Of a DNA stretch of 64,000 bases, positions 44,836-53,496 are shown piece by piece. Source of the DNA: Verrucomicrobiota bacterium (lineage in GTDB: Bacteria > Verrucomicrobiota > Verrucomicrobiia > CAIQCK01). Below the pieces are notes generated by a model. That model searched no databases and had not been told where the DNA came from. It was given only the letters and a program-made list of their open reading frames with translations. Position 1 is the first letter of the stretch; each line of letters starts with the position of its first letter. The translations under genes and the position numbers were made by a program. The DNA lies in the NCBI GenBank assembly GCA_026397915.1, contig JAPLTX010000032.1, positions 47,159-111,158 on the forward strand, read 5' to 3'.

Positions 44836-46278
44836 ATGACCATGAAAACCTCCCTGAACATTGCTCTCACTATTCTCATCGCCCTAACCTCTGCCTCCGC
44901 CGCGCCTCCGCCGAAAGCCCCGCCATTCCGCGCCGGCGCCGCTGCGGTGGATATCACGCCGAAACAGTTCCCTCTCAACATGCCGGGCGGCTTTAGCGCA
45001 AACATGGCCGAGAGCGCGCATGACCCGCTTCATGCCTGCGCACTCGTGCTTGACGACGGCGCGACCACGCTCGCGATGGTCGTCGTGGACAGCCTCGCCG
45101 TGGCTCCTGAAACCTGCAAGGACGCGAAGGCGCTCGCTTCGGAACGCTGCGGCATCAAGCCGGAGAAGATTCTCGTCTGCGGGACTCACGCCCACAGCGC
45201 GCCGTCGTCGAACTCCACCAACGGCCCGCCGCCAGCCGTTGCTTACCGCAAACTTTTGGTCGAGGGCATCGCCGAGTCCATCGTCCGCGCCCATGGTGCG
45301 CTACGTCCCGCCGCGGTCGGCACCGCTGTGCATCCACTGCCGGATGAAGTCTTCAACCGCCGGTGGTTCCTCAAGCCGGGCAAGATGCCGCTGAATCCCT
45401 TCGGCAAGCTGGACCAAGCGAAGATGAACCCCGGCACGAGCCCCGATGTCCTCGACCGTCCCGCCGGCCCGACCGATCCCGACATCACCGTCCTCTCCGT
45501 GCAGGACATGAGGCGCAGGCCGCTCGCGCTATTCGCTAACTACTCGCTGCACTACGTCGGCCACTTGCCGAAAGCATCGGTGTCGGCTGACTACTTCGGT
45601 GAGTTCGCCCGCCTGATGCCCTCGCGAGTCAACGGAGACACAAACTTCGTTGCCATGATGTCCAACGGCACCTCCGGCGACATCAACAACATCCCGTTCA
45701 ACGTCACGCGCCCGCCGCGCGAGCCGTTCGAGCAGATCCGCATCGTCGCGCAGAAGGCCGCCGACACCGCGTGGTTTGCGCTCCGGAAGATCGAGAAACA
45801 CAACCCAAACGTGCGCCTCGGCATGATCCAACGTGAGGTAACGCTGAAGTATCGTCATCCCACCGCCGAACAGGTCGCCGATGCCAAGGCCGTGCTCGCC
45901 ACCAAAAAAGCCGACCGCGAGAAGTTGCCGCGCTTGGCTGAGAACTACGCTCGCAGCACCATCGGCGCCGCCGAACGTAAGGAGGAAACGACCACGGTCA
46001 TTCTCCAAGCCATCCGCATCGGGGACTTCGCCGTCTGCTGTTTTCCGTTCGAGACCTTCTGCGAGATCGGCCTCGATCTGAAGAAGCGCAGTCCGTTCCC
46101 GCGCACGATGGTGATCAGCATCGCCAACGGCCGGCACGGCTACCTGCCGACGCCCGAGCAGCACAAACTCGGCGGCTACGAGACTTGGATCGGCACCTGC
46201 AGCGTCCAGGAAGACACTTCCGTCATCCTCACCAACAACCTGCTTGAAATGTTGGCCCAGTTGCGAAAGGAGAAATGA
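44836..46278 (+). CDS. Secreted neutral-ceramidase-fold protein, tandem copy 1
   Basis: 480 aa with a signal peptide (LNIALTILIALTSASA). It opens FRAGAAAVDITPKQFPLNMP. The zinc site is GTHAHSAP and the second His is in NYSLHYVGHLP. The usual nucleophile motif GD(V/M)SPN is replaced by NGTSGDINN. It lies 1 nt after the Cys-rich gene and overlaps copy 2 by ATGA. The two proteins are highly similar over their full length and share the ending LRKEK, so they are recent duplicates. Confidence 0.78.
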   Translation: MTMKTSLNIALTILIALTSASAAPPPKAPPFRAGAAAVDITPKQFPLNMPGGFSANMAESAHDPLHACALVLDDGATTLAMVVVDSLAVAPETCKDAKALASERCGIKPEKILVCGTHAHSAPSSNSTNGPPPAVAYRKLLVEGIAESIVRAHGALRPAAVGTAVHPLPDEVFNRRWFLKPGKMPLNPFGKLDQAKMNPGTSPDVLDRPAGPTDPDITVLSVQDMRRRPLALFANYSLHYVGHLPKASVSADYFGEFARLMPSRVNGDTNFVAMMSNGTSGDINNIPFNVTRPPREPFEQIRIVAQKAADTAWFALRKIEKHNPNVRLGMIQREVTLKYRHPTAEQVADAKAVLATKKADREKLPRLAENYARSTIGAAERKEETTTVILQAIRIGDFAVCCFPFETFCEIGLDLKKRSPFPRTMVISIANGRHGYLPTPEQHKLGGYETWIGTCSVQEDTSVILTNNLLEMLAQLRKEK

Positions 46279-47729
46279 AACTTAACCTGACAAACCTCGT
46301 GCGTGCCGCTGCCGCGTTCGCCCTGCTTCTCGCGCTCACTTCTGGCTTCGCTGCGTCCACCGCGAAAGCTCCGCTGCTCCGCGCCGGGGCATCGGCGGTG
46401 GATATCACGCCGAAGCTGTTTCCGCTCAGCGTGCCGGGCCTGTTCACGCCCAGAAAGGCCGAAAGCGCGCACGATCCGCTCCACGCCCGTGCTTTGGTGC
46501 TCGATGATGGCACAACGACCGTGGCCTTGGTTGTGGTTGACAATATTCAGGTGGCGCAGGAAGCAAGTGATGAAGCCAAGGCCATCGCCTCGAAGCAGTG
46601 CGGCATCGCCGTGGAGAAGATCCTGGTGGCTTCCACCCATACCCACACCAGCCCACCCTCCAATGTCAAAGCCGGACCCGCACCCGAGGTAGCCTATCGA
46701 AAAGTCCTCGTGGCTGGGATCGCTGAGTCTATTGTTCGCGCGCACGCCGCGCTGCGTCCCGCAGGGGTGGGCACCGCCGTGAGTCCCTTGCCGGAGGAAG
46801 TGTTCTGCCGCCGCTGGTATCTCAAGCCGGGCAAGATGACGCCGAATCCGTTTGGCCAGATGGACAAAGTAAGGACGAATCCCGGCACGAGTCCCGACGT
46901 CCTCGACCACCCGGCAGGTCCCACCGATCCTGATCTGACTATCCTCTCGGTGCAGGACGCGAAGTCGGACAAGCCGCTGGCCCTGTTGGCCAATTACTCG
47001 TTGCACTACGTCGGCGGCGTGCCCGAGGGGATGATCTCCGCCGATTACTATGGCGAGTTTGCGCGAGTGATGCAGTCCCGCATGGGCGGCGGCGACTTCG
47101 TCGCCATCATGTCGAACGGCACCTCCGGCGACATCAACAACAATCCTTTCCTCGTGAAGCGCCCGCCGCGCAAACCGTTCGAGCAGATTCAGATCATCGC
47201 CGCGAAGACTGCCGAGGCCGCGTCACGTGCGCGTGCCACGATTGCGACCCATCGTCAGGATGCTTGCTTGGGCATGATCCAACGCCAAGTGACTCTCAAG
47301 GTGCGTCACCCCACGGCCCAGCAGATCGTAGAGGCGAAGGCCGTGCTTGCCGTGAAAGTCCAGGCCGAGCGCGACAAGCTTCCGCGTCTGGCCGAAGCCT
47401 ACGCGCGTCGCACGCTTGAGTTGGCCAAAGCTCCAGAGAATCTGACCGTGACGGTGCAAGCTCTCAAGATTGGCGATCTGGCTGTATGTGCCATTCCGTT
47501 CGAAGCGTTCGCGCAGATTGGCCTCGATCTGAAAAAACGGAGTCCGTTTCCGCGCACCATGGTCATTGGCCTCGCCAACGGGAACAACGGCTACCTACCC
47601 ACTCCCGAGCAGCACAAACTCGGAGGCTATGAGACCTGGCTGGGCAGCAATCGAGTCCAAGAAGATGCCTCCGTCATCATCACCAACAACCTGCTCGAAA
47701 TGCTCGCCGAGTTGCGAAAGGAGAAATGA
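46275..47729 (+). CDS. Secreted neutral-ceramidase-fold protein, tandem copy 2
   Basis: 484 aa with a signal peptide (AAAFALLLALTSGFAAS). It has the same layout as copy 1: AGASAVDITPKLFPLSVP, zinc site STHTHTSPPS, NYSLHYVGGVP, and NGTSGDINNNPF in place of the Ser-containing ceramidase motif. The 3' end of copy 1 (TTGCGAAAGGAGAAATGAAA) is repeated at its own 3' end, so both junctions carry the same AAAGGAG ribosome-binding site for the following gene. Confidence 0.78.
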   Translation: MKLNLTNLVRAAAAFALLLALTSGFAASTAKAPLLRAGASAVDITPKLFPLSVPGLFTPRKAESAHDPLHARALVLDDGTTTVALVVVDNIQVAQEASDEAKAIASKQCGIAVEKILVASTHTHTSPPSNVKAGPAPEVAYRKVLVAGIAESIVRAHAALRPAGVGTAVSPLPEEVFCRRWYLKPGKMTPNPFGQMDKVRTNPGTSPDVLDHPAGPTDPDLTILSVQDAKSDKPLALLANYSLHYVGGVPEGMISADYYGEFARVMQSRMGGGDFVAIMSNGTSGDINNNPFLVKRPPRKPFEQIQIIAAKTAEAASRARATIATHRQDACLGMIQRQVTLKVRHPTAQQIVEAKAVLAVKVQAERDKLPRLAEAYARRTLELAKAPENLTVTVQALKIGDLAVCAIPFEAFAQIGLDLKKRSPFPRTMVIGLANGNNGYLPTPEQHKLGGYETWLGSNRVQEDASVIITNNLLEMLAELRKEK

Positions 47730-49288
47730 AACTCTACTTTTTCATCCTCACAGCCTCCCTGCTGGCGCCATCCGTCGTTTTAGCCGAGGAAGCCACAATC
47801 CGAGGAGAGCCGATCATCAAGGATGATTTTGAACGATGCACGCCCAAGGACAATATCCTGAACGATGAGACCCGACGCGGCTTCTGGAACCTCCGCTACA
47901 AAACTTGGGGTGAGAACAACATGCTAAACGTCAGCTCGGAAGCGCCGGACATCGCCTATGACCCGATGTTGAAAGGTTTCTATGACATTGAAGTGGAATC
48001 CCGTGCCACCGACCGCGCGGGCGGCTTTGGTTTGAGGCTGTCTTCGGAGCCGGACTTCACCGTCCTCAATGTTCCAAACGAAGGCGCGACCGCGAAGAAG
48101 CACTTCAACGTCTGGCTGCCGTTTCGAAAGAACGTCAGGCTGGACAACGAGAAACTCATCATCCGTTACACCGGCAAGACCACCTATATTGACTCGTTCA
48201 AGTTCATTCCCATCGGCAGGTTCACCAAGTTCCAGCCGCTGGCCGGGAACGAACCCGGTCCTTCCACCGGAGTGATCTGCAAACAGATGGGCCGATACAT
48301 CGGCTGGCCGACGATTGTCAGGACATCCAAAGGCGAGTTGATTGTGACCTTCTCCGGGGATCGGGATGCGCATGTCTGTCCTTGGGGAAAGACCCAGATA
48401 GTCCGCTCTGCCGACAACGGCCGGACCTGGTCCGATGTCGTCACCATCAACAACACACCGTTGGATGACCGCGACACCGGCATCATCAAGACAAGCAAGG
48501 GGACGCTGCTGGTCAGTTGGTTCACGTCGGTCTATTTCGAGCAAGGAGGCTGGATGCGCAATCCCTACAAGCAGCACGCGGCCAAGATCGGGCCGGAAAC
48601 CCGGAAACAATGGCTCGGTGCTTGGGTGCGCCGTTCCGAAGACAACGGCAAGACTTGGGGCGTTCCGTCCAAGACAACCGCGTGCGCCCCACACGGCCCG
48701 ATTCAATTGAAAGACGGCCGGTTGATCTATGTCGGCACTGGTGGCGGCCCCGGCCCTTCAGACCGCGTCGTCGTGGAGGAATCAAGAGACGATGGCGTGA
48801 CTTGGCAACAGATTGCCAAAGTGCCATCGCCAGCTTCCTTCTACGCCGATGAACCGCACGTCGTGGAATGCGGCAAAGGTCGGCTCGTCGCCATGTTCCG
48901 GAACGAACATCCGGAGATGTCCGAGCGGTTTCTCGGCCAGTCGGAAAGCGAAGATGGCGGCAGGACTTGGAGCATGATTCACCGCACCGAGATGTGGGGC
49001 TATCCGCCGCACCTCATCCGGTTGAACGACGGACGGCTGTTAGTGGTTTACGGACACCGCCGCAAACCCTATGGACAGCGCGCATGCCTTTCCTACAACG
49101 ACGGCCGGACGTGGGACTTCAAGAACGAGATTGCACTGGTTGATGATGCGCCGGACGGAGACCTGGGCTATCCCGCATCCGCACAACTCGGCGACGGAAC
49201 TGTCCTGACCATTTACTATCAAAAGGACCAGCCCGCTGACAAACCGAGCCTGATGGCTACGCACTGGCGTTTGCCCGGAGCGAAGTGA
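47726..49288 (+). CDS. Secreted exo-alpha-sialidase-like protein with Asp boxes
   Basis: 520 aa with a signal peptide (FFILTASLLAPSVVLA). After an N-terminal beta-domain of about 170 residues comes a six-bladed propeller with canonical Asp boxes S-x-D-x-G-x-T-W: SADNGRTW, SEDNGKTW, SRDDGVTW and SEDGGRTW. An Arg-rich active-site pattern (GWPTIVRTSKGELIVTFSG) is also present. The family hydrolyses sialosides or related sugars. Overlap with copy 2 (ATGA) makes it the last gene of the 40310-49288 operon. Confidence 0.8.
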   Translation: MKLYFFILTASLLAPSVVLAEEATIRGEPIIKDDFERCTPKDNILNDETRRGFWNLRYKTWGENNMLNVSSEAPDIAYDPMLKGFYDIEVESRATDRAGGFGLRLSSEPDFTVLNVPNEGATAKKHFNVWLPFRKNVRLDNEKLIIRYTGKTTYIDSFKFIPIGRFTKFQPLAGNEPGPSTGVICKQMGRYIGWPTIVRTSKGELIVTFSGDRDAHVCPWGKTQIVRSADNGRTWSDVVTINNTPLDDRDTGIIKTSKGTLLVSWFTSVYFEQGGWMRNPYKQHAAKIGPETRKQWLGAWVRRSEDNGKTWGVPSKTTACAPHGPIQLKDGRLIYVGTGGGPGPSDRVVVEESRDDGVTWQQIAKVPSPASFYADEPHVVECGKGRLVAMFRNEHPEMSERFLGQSESEDGGRTWSMIHRTEMWGYPPHLIRLNDGRLLVVYGHRRKPYGQRACLSYNDGRTWDFKNEIALVDDAPDGDLGYPASAQLGDGTVLTIYYQKDQPADKPSLMATHWRLPGAK

Positions 49289-49305
49289 GGGTCAGTGGTG
49301 AGTAA

Positions 49306-49336
49306 CCATAATTATCAATGACAACCTGCTCGATAT
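49306..49336 (+). pseudogene. Vestige of a third ceramidase-fold gene 3' end
   Basis: This stretch (ATTATCAATGACAACCTGCT and on) matches the sequence near the ends of the two ceramidase-fold genes (ATCATCACCAACAACCTGCT and on). By eye about 23 of 28 positions agree, and it encodes a similar INDNLLDM. It is short but sits at the right place after the sialidase gene, so it may be a decayed leftover. Confidence 0.35.
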
Positions 49337-49367
49337 GCGCATCCGCCCAAGTCACGAACAACAACCC

Positions 49368-50744
49368 ATGAGAACCACCCTCCTTACCCTCATTGCCATG
49401 CTGATGGTTCCTCTGGTTGCGCTACAGGCCACCGATGCGCCCAAACCGGCTGGCAAACCAAACATCATCCTCATCATGGCCGATGATCTCGGTTACGAGT
49501 GCGTCACGGCCAACGGCGGGCAGTCGTATCAGACGCCGCACTTGGACAAGCTCGCCGCCACCGGCGTTCGTTTCGAGCACTGCCACGTGCAGCCGCTTTG
49601 CACGCCGACGCGCGTGCAGCTTATGACCGGCCGCTACAACGTGCGGAACTACGTCAACTTCGGCACGCTGCCCGAGACAGAGACAACCTTCGCGCAGTTG
49701 GTAAAGAAGGCCGGCTATGTCACCGGCATCTGCGGCAAATGGCAGTTGGGACGGCGTCTGGATCTGCCGCGGCACTTTGGCTTCGATGAAGCCTTCTTGT
49801 GGCAGCACACACGCCGGCCGCCGCGCTACGCAAACCCGGGTCTTGAACTCAACGGCGTTGAGAAGGACTTCACCAGCGGCGAATACGGCCCCAAGCTTGT
49901 GAATGACTTCGCGCTCGACTTCATCACACGACACAAACAGAAGCCTTTCTTCCTCTACTACCCGATGATCCTCACGCACGATCCTTTCCAGCCCACGCCT
50001 GACAGCGCCGATTGGGATCCGACCGTCAGGGATGAAAAGTCGAAGAGAGACGTGAAGCACTTTGCCGACATGGTCGCTTACATGGACAAGATGGTCGGCC
50101 GCGTGGTGGCCAAGCTCGATGAACTCAAGCTGCACGAGAACACGCTCATCATGTTCCTCGGCGACAATGGAACCCACCGCACCGTCACCACCCGTTTGAA
50201 GGACACCGACTATCTCGGCGGCAAGGGCACCACCACCCGACATGGCACGCACGTGCCCTGCATTGCCAACTGGCCCGCTATGATGAAGACCGCCCGGGTG
50301 AGCAACGATTTGATCAGCAGCACCGACTTTCTGCCCACGATCTGCGAGGCCGCAGGCGTGCCCGTGCCTGCCAACGTGGACGGCGTCAGCTTTCTGCCGC
50401 AACTGCGCGGCGAAAGAGGCGCGCCGCGCGAATGGCTCTACTGCTGGTATTCACCCCGTCAGAGCGCCGACATGACTGTTCGTGAGTGTGTCTTCGATCA
50501 TCGCTTCAAGCTCTACCGCGACGGCCGATTCTTCGATCTGGCGACCGATCCTGATGAAACGAAGCCTCTCCAAGTCAACGTCCCCGGCGGCGAAACCGCT
50601 GCGGCCGCGAAAAAGCTCCAAACTGTCCTCGATCAGTTCAAAGACGCCCGCCCTGCCGAACTCGACCGCGCTTTCGAGACATCCACGCACAAACAGACGA
50701 CTAAGAAACAGTCTGCAAAGAAAAGAAACAATCGGCAGCCATAG
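49368..50744 (+). CDS. Secreted sulfatase (formylglycine-type, CTPTR)
   Basis: 458 aa from ATG 49368 (MRTTLLTLIAMLMVPLVAL, signal peptide). NIILIMADDLGYECVTANGG, then QPLCTPTRVQLMTGRYN, the C-x-P-T-R variant of the formylglycine signature. GDNGTHRTVTTRL and the STDFLPTICEAAGV block are typical of arylsulfatase-A-like carbohydrate sulfatases. The C-terminal 25 residues are Lys/Asn-rich. It is separated from the operon upstream by 79 nt. Confidence 0.9.
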   Translation: MRTTLLTLIAMLMVPLVALQATDAPKPAGKPNIILIMADDLGYECVTANGGQSYQTPHLDKLAATGVRFEHCHVQPLCTPTRVQLMTGRYNVRNYVNFGTLPETETTFAQLVKKAGYVTGICGKWQLGRRLDLPRHFGFDEAFLWQHTRRPPRYANPGLELNGVEKDFTSGEYGPKLVNDFALDFITRHKQKPFFLYYPMILTHDPFQPTPDSADWDPTVRDEKSKRDVKHFADMVAYMDKMVGRVVAKLDELKLHENTLIMFLGDNGTHRTVTTRLKDTDYLGGKGTTTRHGTHVPCIANWPAMMKTARVSNDLISSTDFLPTICEAAGVPVPANVDGVSFLPQLRGERGAPREWLYCWYSPRQSADMTVRECVFDHRFKLYRDGRFFDLATDPDETKPLQVNVPGGETAAAAKKLQTVLDQFKDARPAELDRAFETSTHKQTTKKQSAKKRNNRQP

Positions 50745-50795
50745 TTGTGACGAGACAATCATTCATCATCCCCGTCGCTCCCTCACACCGATCCC

Positions 50796-52061
50796 ATGAA
50801 ACGCACCGCCACCACCCTACTCATCGCGGTGTCCATCATCGCGGGCTTTGTCCGGGCAGACGATGCAAAGGTTGACCCTTGGAATCTCAGTGCGCTCAAG
50901 CAAGTTCCTTCCATGCGATGGGCGGAGCAGTCGGGAGCTGTCCATTCGCTCTTCTATGCTGGTGAGAACTTTCAGGGGCATGCGACGGAGGTCTTTGCTT
51001 TCTATGCATCACCAACGACGTTGGGAAAAGTTGCACCCGGTAAGACCAAGTTCCCCGGTGTGGTGCTCATTCACGGAGGCGGCGGCACCGCCTTCGCCGA
51101 ATGGGCCTGGCTTTGGGCGAAACGCGGCTACGCAGCCATTGCGATGGACTTGTCAGGCCACCAGCCAAACGCTCCGGTCTATGATCCAAAGACCGGGATG
51201 CCGGTGCCGAATCAGACAGCGAAAAAGGAGACGCGCAAACGGCTGCCGAACGGTGGACCAGATCAGGGACACCCGGAGAAGTTCGACAGCATCGGCGGGG
51301 ATACAAGCGACGACTGGCCTTTTCACGCTGCCGCCGCTGTGATCCGCGCGCATTCGTTGTTGCGAAGCATGGCCGAGGTGGACGCCAACCGCACCGCTGT
51401 GACAGGCATCAGTTGGGGCGGCTACACCACCTGCCTCGTGGCCTCGCTCGACAATCGCTTCAAAGCCGCCGTGCCCGTATATGGCTGCGGTTTCTTGTTT
51501 GAAGGTGAATCGGTGCAGAAGCCATCCATAGACAAGCTCGGCGACCGCCGCCAGCAGTGGATCAACACCTACGATCCCTCCAGCCTGCTACCGCGCTGCC
51601 GCGTGCCAATCCTGTTCGTGAATGGCAGCAACGACATTCACTACCCGCTCGACAGTTACCAGAAGAGCTTTGATCTCGTGCCGGGGCCAAAACAAATGCG
51701 CATCGAGGTCAACATGCGCCACGGTCATGCTCCGGGCTGGGCACCGAAGGAGATTGGTCTTTTCATTGATTCGCACTGCAATGGCGGGAAGCCCCTGCCC
51801 CTTCCCGGCAAGCCCTCTGTCGAAGGCGACCATATCCGCCTGCCCGTTAAGTCGGTCACGGCCGTCAAAGAAGCCAGCCTCCACTACACCACCGACACCG
51901 GTCTGCGCTCGAAACGCAAGTGGCAGAGCTTGCCAGCCAAGATTGGCGAAGGCGTCATCATTGCGCCGCGCCCGCCCGCCGACGCGAACACCTGGTTCAT
52001 CAACGTGACGGATGATCGCGGCGCGATGGTCAGTTCCACCGTGCAGTTCGCGAAGCAGTGA
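50796..52061 (+). CDS. Secreted acetyl-xylan-esterase/dienelactone-hydrolase-like alpha/beta hydrolase
   Basis: 421 aa with a signal peptide (LLIAVSIIAGFVRA). VVLIHGGGGTAFAEWAWLWA is the oxyanion region. The nucleophile elbow is GISWGGY and the acid GSNDIHYP, with the catalytic His probably in MRHGHAPGW. The C-terminal 100 residues form a beta-domain (LPVKSVTAVKEASLHYTTDT) seen in PhoPQ-like or carbohydrate-esterase relatives. It probably removes acyl groups from glycans alongside the sulfatases. Confidence 0.8.
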   Translation: MKRTATTLLIAVSIIAGFVRADDAKVDPWNLSALKQVPSMRWAEQSGAVHSLFYAGENFQGHATEVFAFYASPTTLGKVAPGKTKFPGVVLIHGGGGTAFAEWAWLWAKRGYAAIAMDLSGHQPNAPVYDPKTGMPVPNQTAKKETRKRLPNGGPDQGHPEKFDSIGGDTSDDWPFHAAAAVIRAHSLLRSMAEVDANRTAVTGISWGGYTTCLVASLDNRFKAAVPVYGCGFLFEGESVQKPSIDKLGDRRQQWINTYDPSSLLPRCRVPILFVNGSNDIHYPLDSYQKSFDLVPGPKQMRIEVNMRHGHAPGWAPKEIGLFIDSHCNGGKPLPLPGKPSVEGDHIRLPVKSVTAVKEASLHYTTDTGLRSKRKWQSLPAKIGEGVIIAPRPPADANTWFINVTDDRGAMVSSTVQFAKQ

Positions 52062-52066
52062 TGCGT

Positions 52067-52204
52067 TCATCTCTGCGGCGTGATGACGAATTGCGAAAAC
52101 GGCGTCGCGCTGATCTTCACCGTGCCGTCCCAAGCCGTGCCGTAGATGGCTTTCACGATCCGCATCTTTCGGAAGACCCGCGATTTGTCGGCCACCGCGC
52201 GCCG
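52067..52204 (-). pseudogene. 3' remnant of a lost gene
   Basis: The minus strand reads about 45 protein-like codons ending KAIYGTAWDGTVKISATPFS and then QFVITPQR-stop (TGA at 52069-52067). Upstream the frame degrades into GC-rich sequence without a start or conserved part. It looks like the C-terminus of a secreted enzyme whose body has been deleted. The family is not recognised. Confidence 0.35.
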
Positions 52205-52315
52205 CCCGCGCGCTACAAGAAAAAACTAATCCGCACTTCCCCCCGGCTCGCCCGTTGACTGCCGCGAACAAGCCCCAATGCTCAGAGGGCGTTGCGCGGG
52301 AGTGGGCGCCCGCCA

Positions 52316-52651
52316 CCACCACTCGTCGCGGTGCAGCCGGGGCGTGTTGCGGAACGACCACGGCCTGTGGCGGCTCAACCGCGACACCCAGCGGAAGAAT
52401 CCCGCCATGTATCGGTCGAGCCGATACGTCCAGCGGCGCGACCGCGACATGTTGCGGCGAAAGCCCGGCATGTATCGGCGACACTGCGACGTGTATCAGG
52501 AGAGCCGCAACATGTTGCGCCGAAACCGCAACATGTATTGGTTGAACCGCTACGTGTATCGCTGCAGCCGATACATGTAGCGGAAGAAGCGATACACGTA
52601 TCGCCCGAACCGATACATGTATCGGAAGGACCGCAGGATGTATCCAAAGGG
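52316..52651. repeat. 21-bp palindromic tandem repeat array (16 units)
   Basis: Sixteen consecutive 21-nt units with no gaps. The best-preserved units (12-14, 52568-52630) are a 16-nt palindrome CCGATACATGTATCGG plus a 5-nt spacer. The first units are more degenerate. 21 bp equals seven codons, so all frames give heptad repeats; both strands encode P-x-H-V-(A/S)-x-x because of the palindrome. The plus frame is open from 52259 to 52684 (stop TAA) without a convincing start. It could be a binding-site array or a low-complexity coding repeat. Confidence 0.85.
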
Positions 52652-52742
52652 CTGGGAATAGCAGCTTTACGAGTTCTGCCGTAAAAAACACCCCCGCAAC
52701 GCCCCGCACAAGCACGCCGCCACATTCCGCCGCCATCTGGGG

Positions 52743-52970
52743 CTATTCCGGGGTTCTCGCAACGACCATTGACGCTGTCCCGACACACCAAGATCGGCTG
52801 CTCAACCCCGCCGCCAGCCTCGCCCTCTGCAACCGCTCCGGCAACCGCGCATGGATCCGCCCGGCATAACCAAAGGCCCGGCGCGCCCGAATCTTCCGAA
52901 GTTCTTCGCGCTCCGCCTCGCGCTCCAGCCCGGACACACCCCGACTGCGCTTCTTTCCATGATGCTGCAT
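52743..52970 (-). pseudogene. Truncated XRE-type HTH regulator, 75 codons
   Basis: ATG 52970 has an excellent ribosome-binding site (GGAAAGGAG about 7 nt upstream). The protein is very basic (GKKRSRGVSGLEREAEREEL). ARLPERLQRARLAAGLSSR fits helices 1-2 of an XRE/Cro HTH domain. After this point the frame ends in unrelated residues. A shifted frame continues ADLGVSGQRQW, which would suit the next helix, so the gene seems broken by an indel near 52810. It is next to the palindromic array. Confidence 0.45.
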
Positions 52971-53113
52971 AGTTCGACTCCTTTCCTTGATTACCTGACG
53001 GGCAGGCATTCTAGGAAAGAGAGCGGACATTTGCTGTCATAGCCCCAAAGAAAACCTAGGACGCGTTTTGGTTAGAACACTGTCGTGGCGGCCGCATAAT
53101 CCAGAACGCGGCC

Positions 53114-53496
53114 TCAGCGCCTTTTCCTGCTACCCTGATACTCATTATATTTCAGTGCCTTGCCGCGAACTCGTTTAACTGGATACTTTTTCCTGTTTTG
53201 TTCCAGCTTTGACCGAGCCGCGGTCACCGGGTCGATTCCAAGTGCGTCGCAAAAGTTAAGAAGATGGATAACCACGTCCCCAATCTCATCTTTTAGCAGC
53301 TTCAATTTCTTGGGGGCATTGACCGGCTCTCTCCAGACTCCAGCCAGAGGAAATGTTCAGCCAACTCGGCTGCCTCAATCATTAGTCCCATGACGAGATT
53401 CTTGGGCGAGTGGAATTTCTCCCAATCCCGTTCTTGATTGAACCGACGAATGCGTTTCAAGAGCCGGGACAACTCAGGAGGCATAGACGTGTTCAT
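53114..53496 (-). pseudogene. MazG-like nucleotide pyrophosphohydrolase (dCTPase/RS21-C6 type), frameshifted
   Basis: Two frames make one protein. From ATG 53496, LKRIRRFNQERDWEKFHSPK then NLVMGLMIEAAELAEHFLWL (the MazG E-x2-E motif). A shift within about 53325-53345 moves to the other frame: KLLKDEIGDVVIHLLNFCDA (the second metal motif E-x2-D), then KLEQNRKKYPVKRVRGKA, to the stop at 53114. Together this is a complete all-alpha NTP pyrophosphatase of about 125 aa. The break may be a real mutation or a sequencing/assembly error. The start overlaps the HNH gene by 23 nt. Confidence 0.75.

Noticed and set aside
52316..52651. CRISPR array
   Set aside because: Units are contiguous 21-mers with 5-nt linkers. 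There are no unique spacers of 25-40 nt and no cas genes.
51588..52736. 382-codon minus-strand frame containing PIHV-type heptads
   Set aside because: The heptads come from the palindromic 21-bp repeat, which gives the same residues on both strands. The rest is antisense to the esterase gene.
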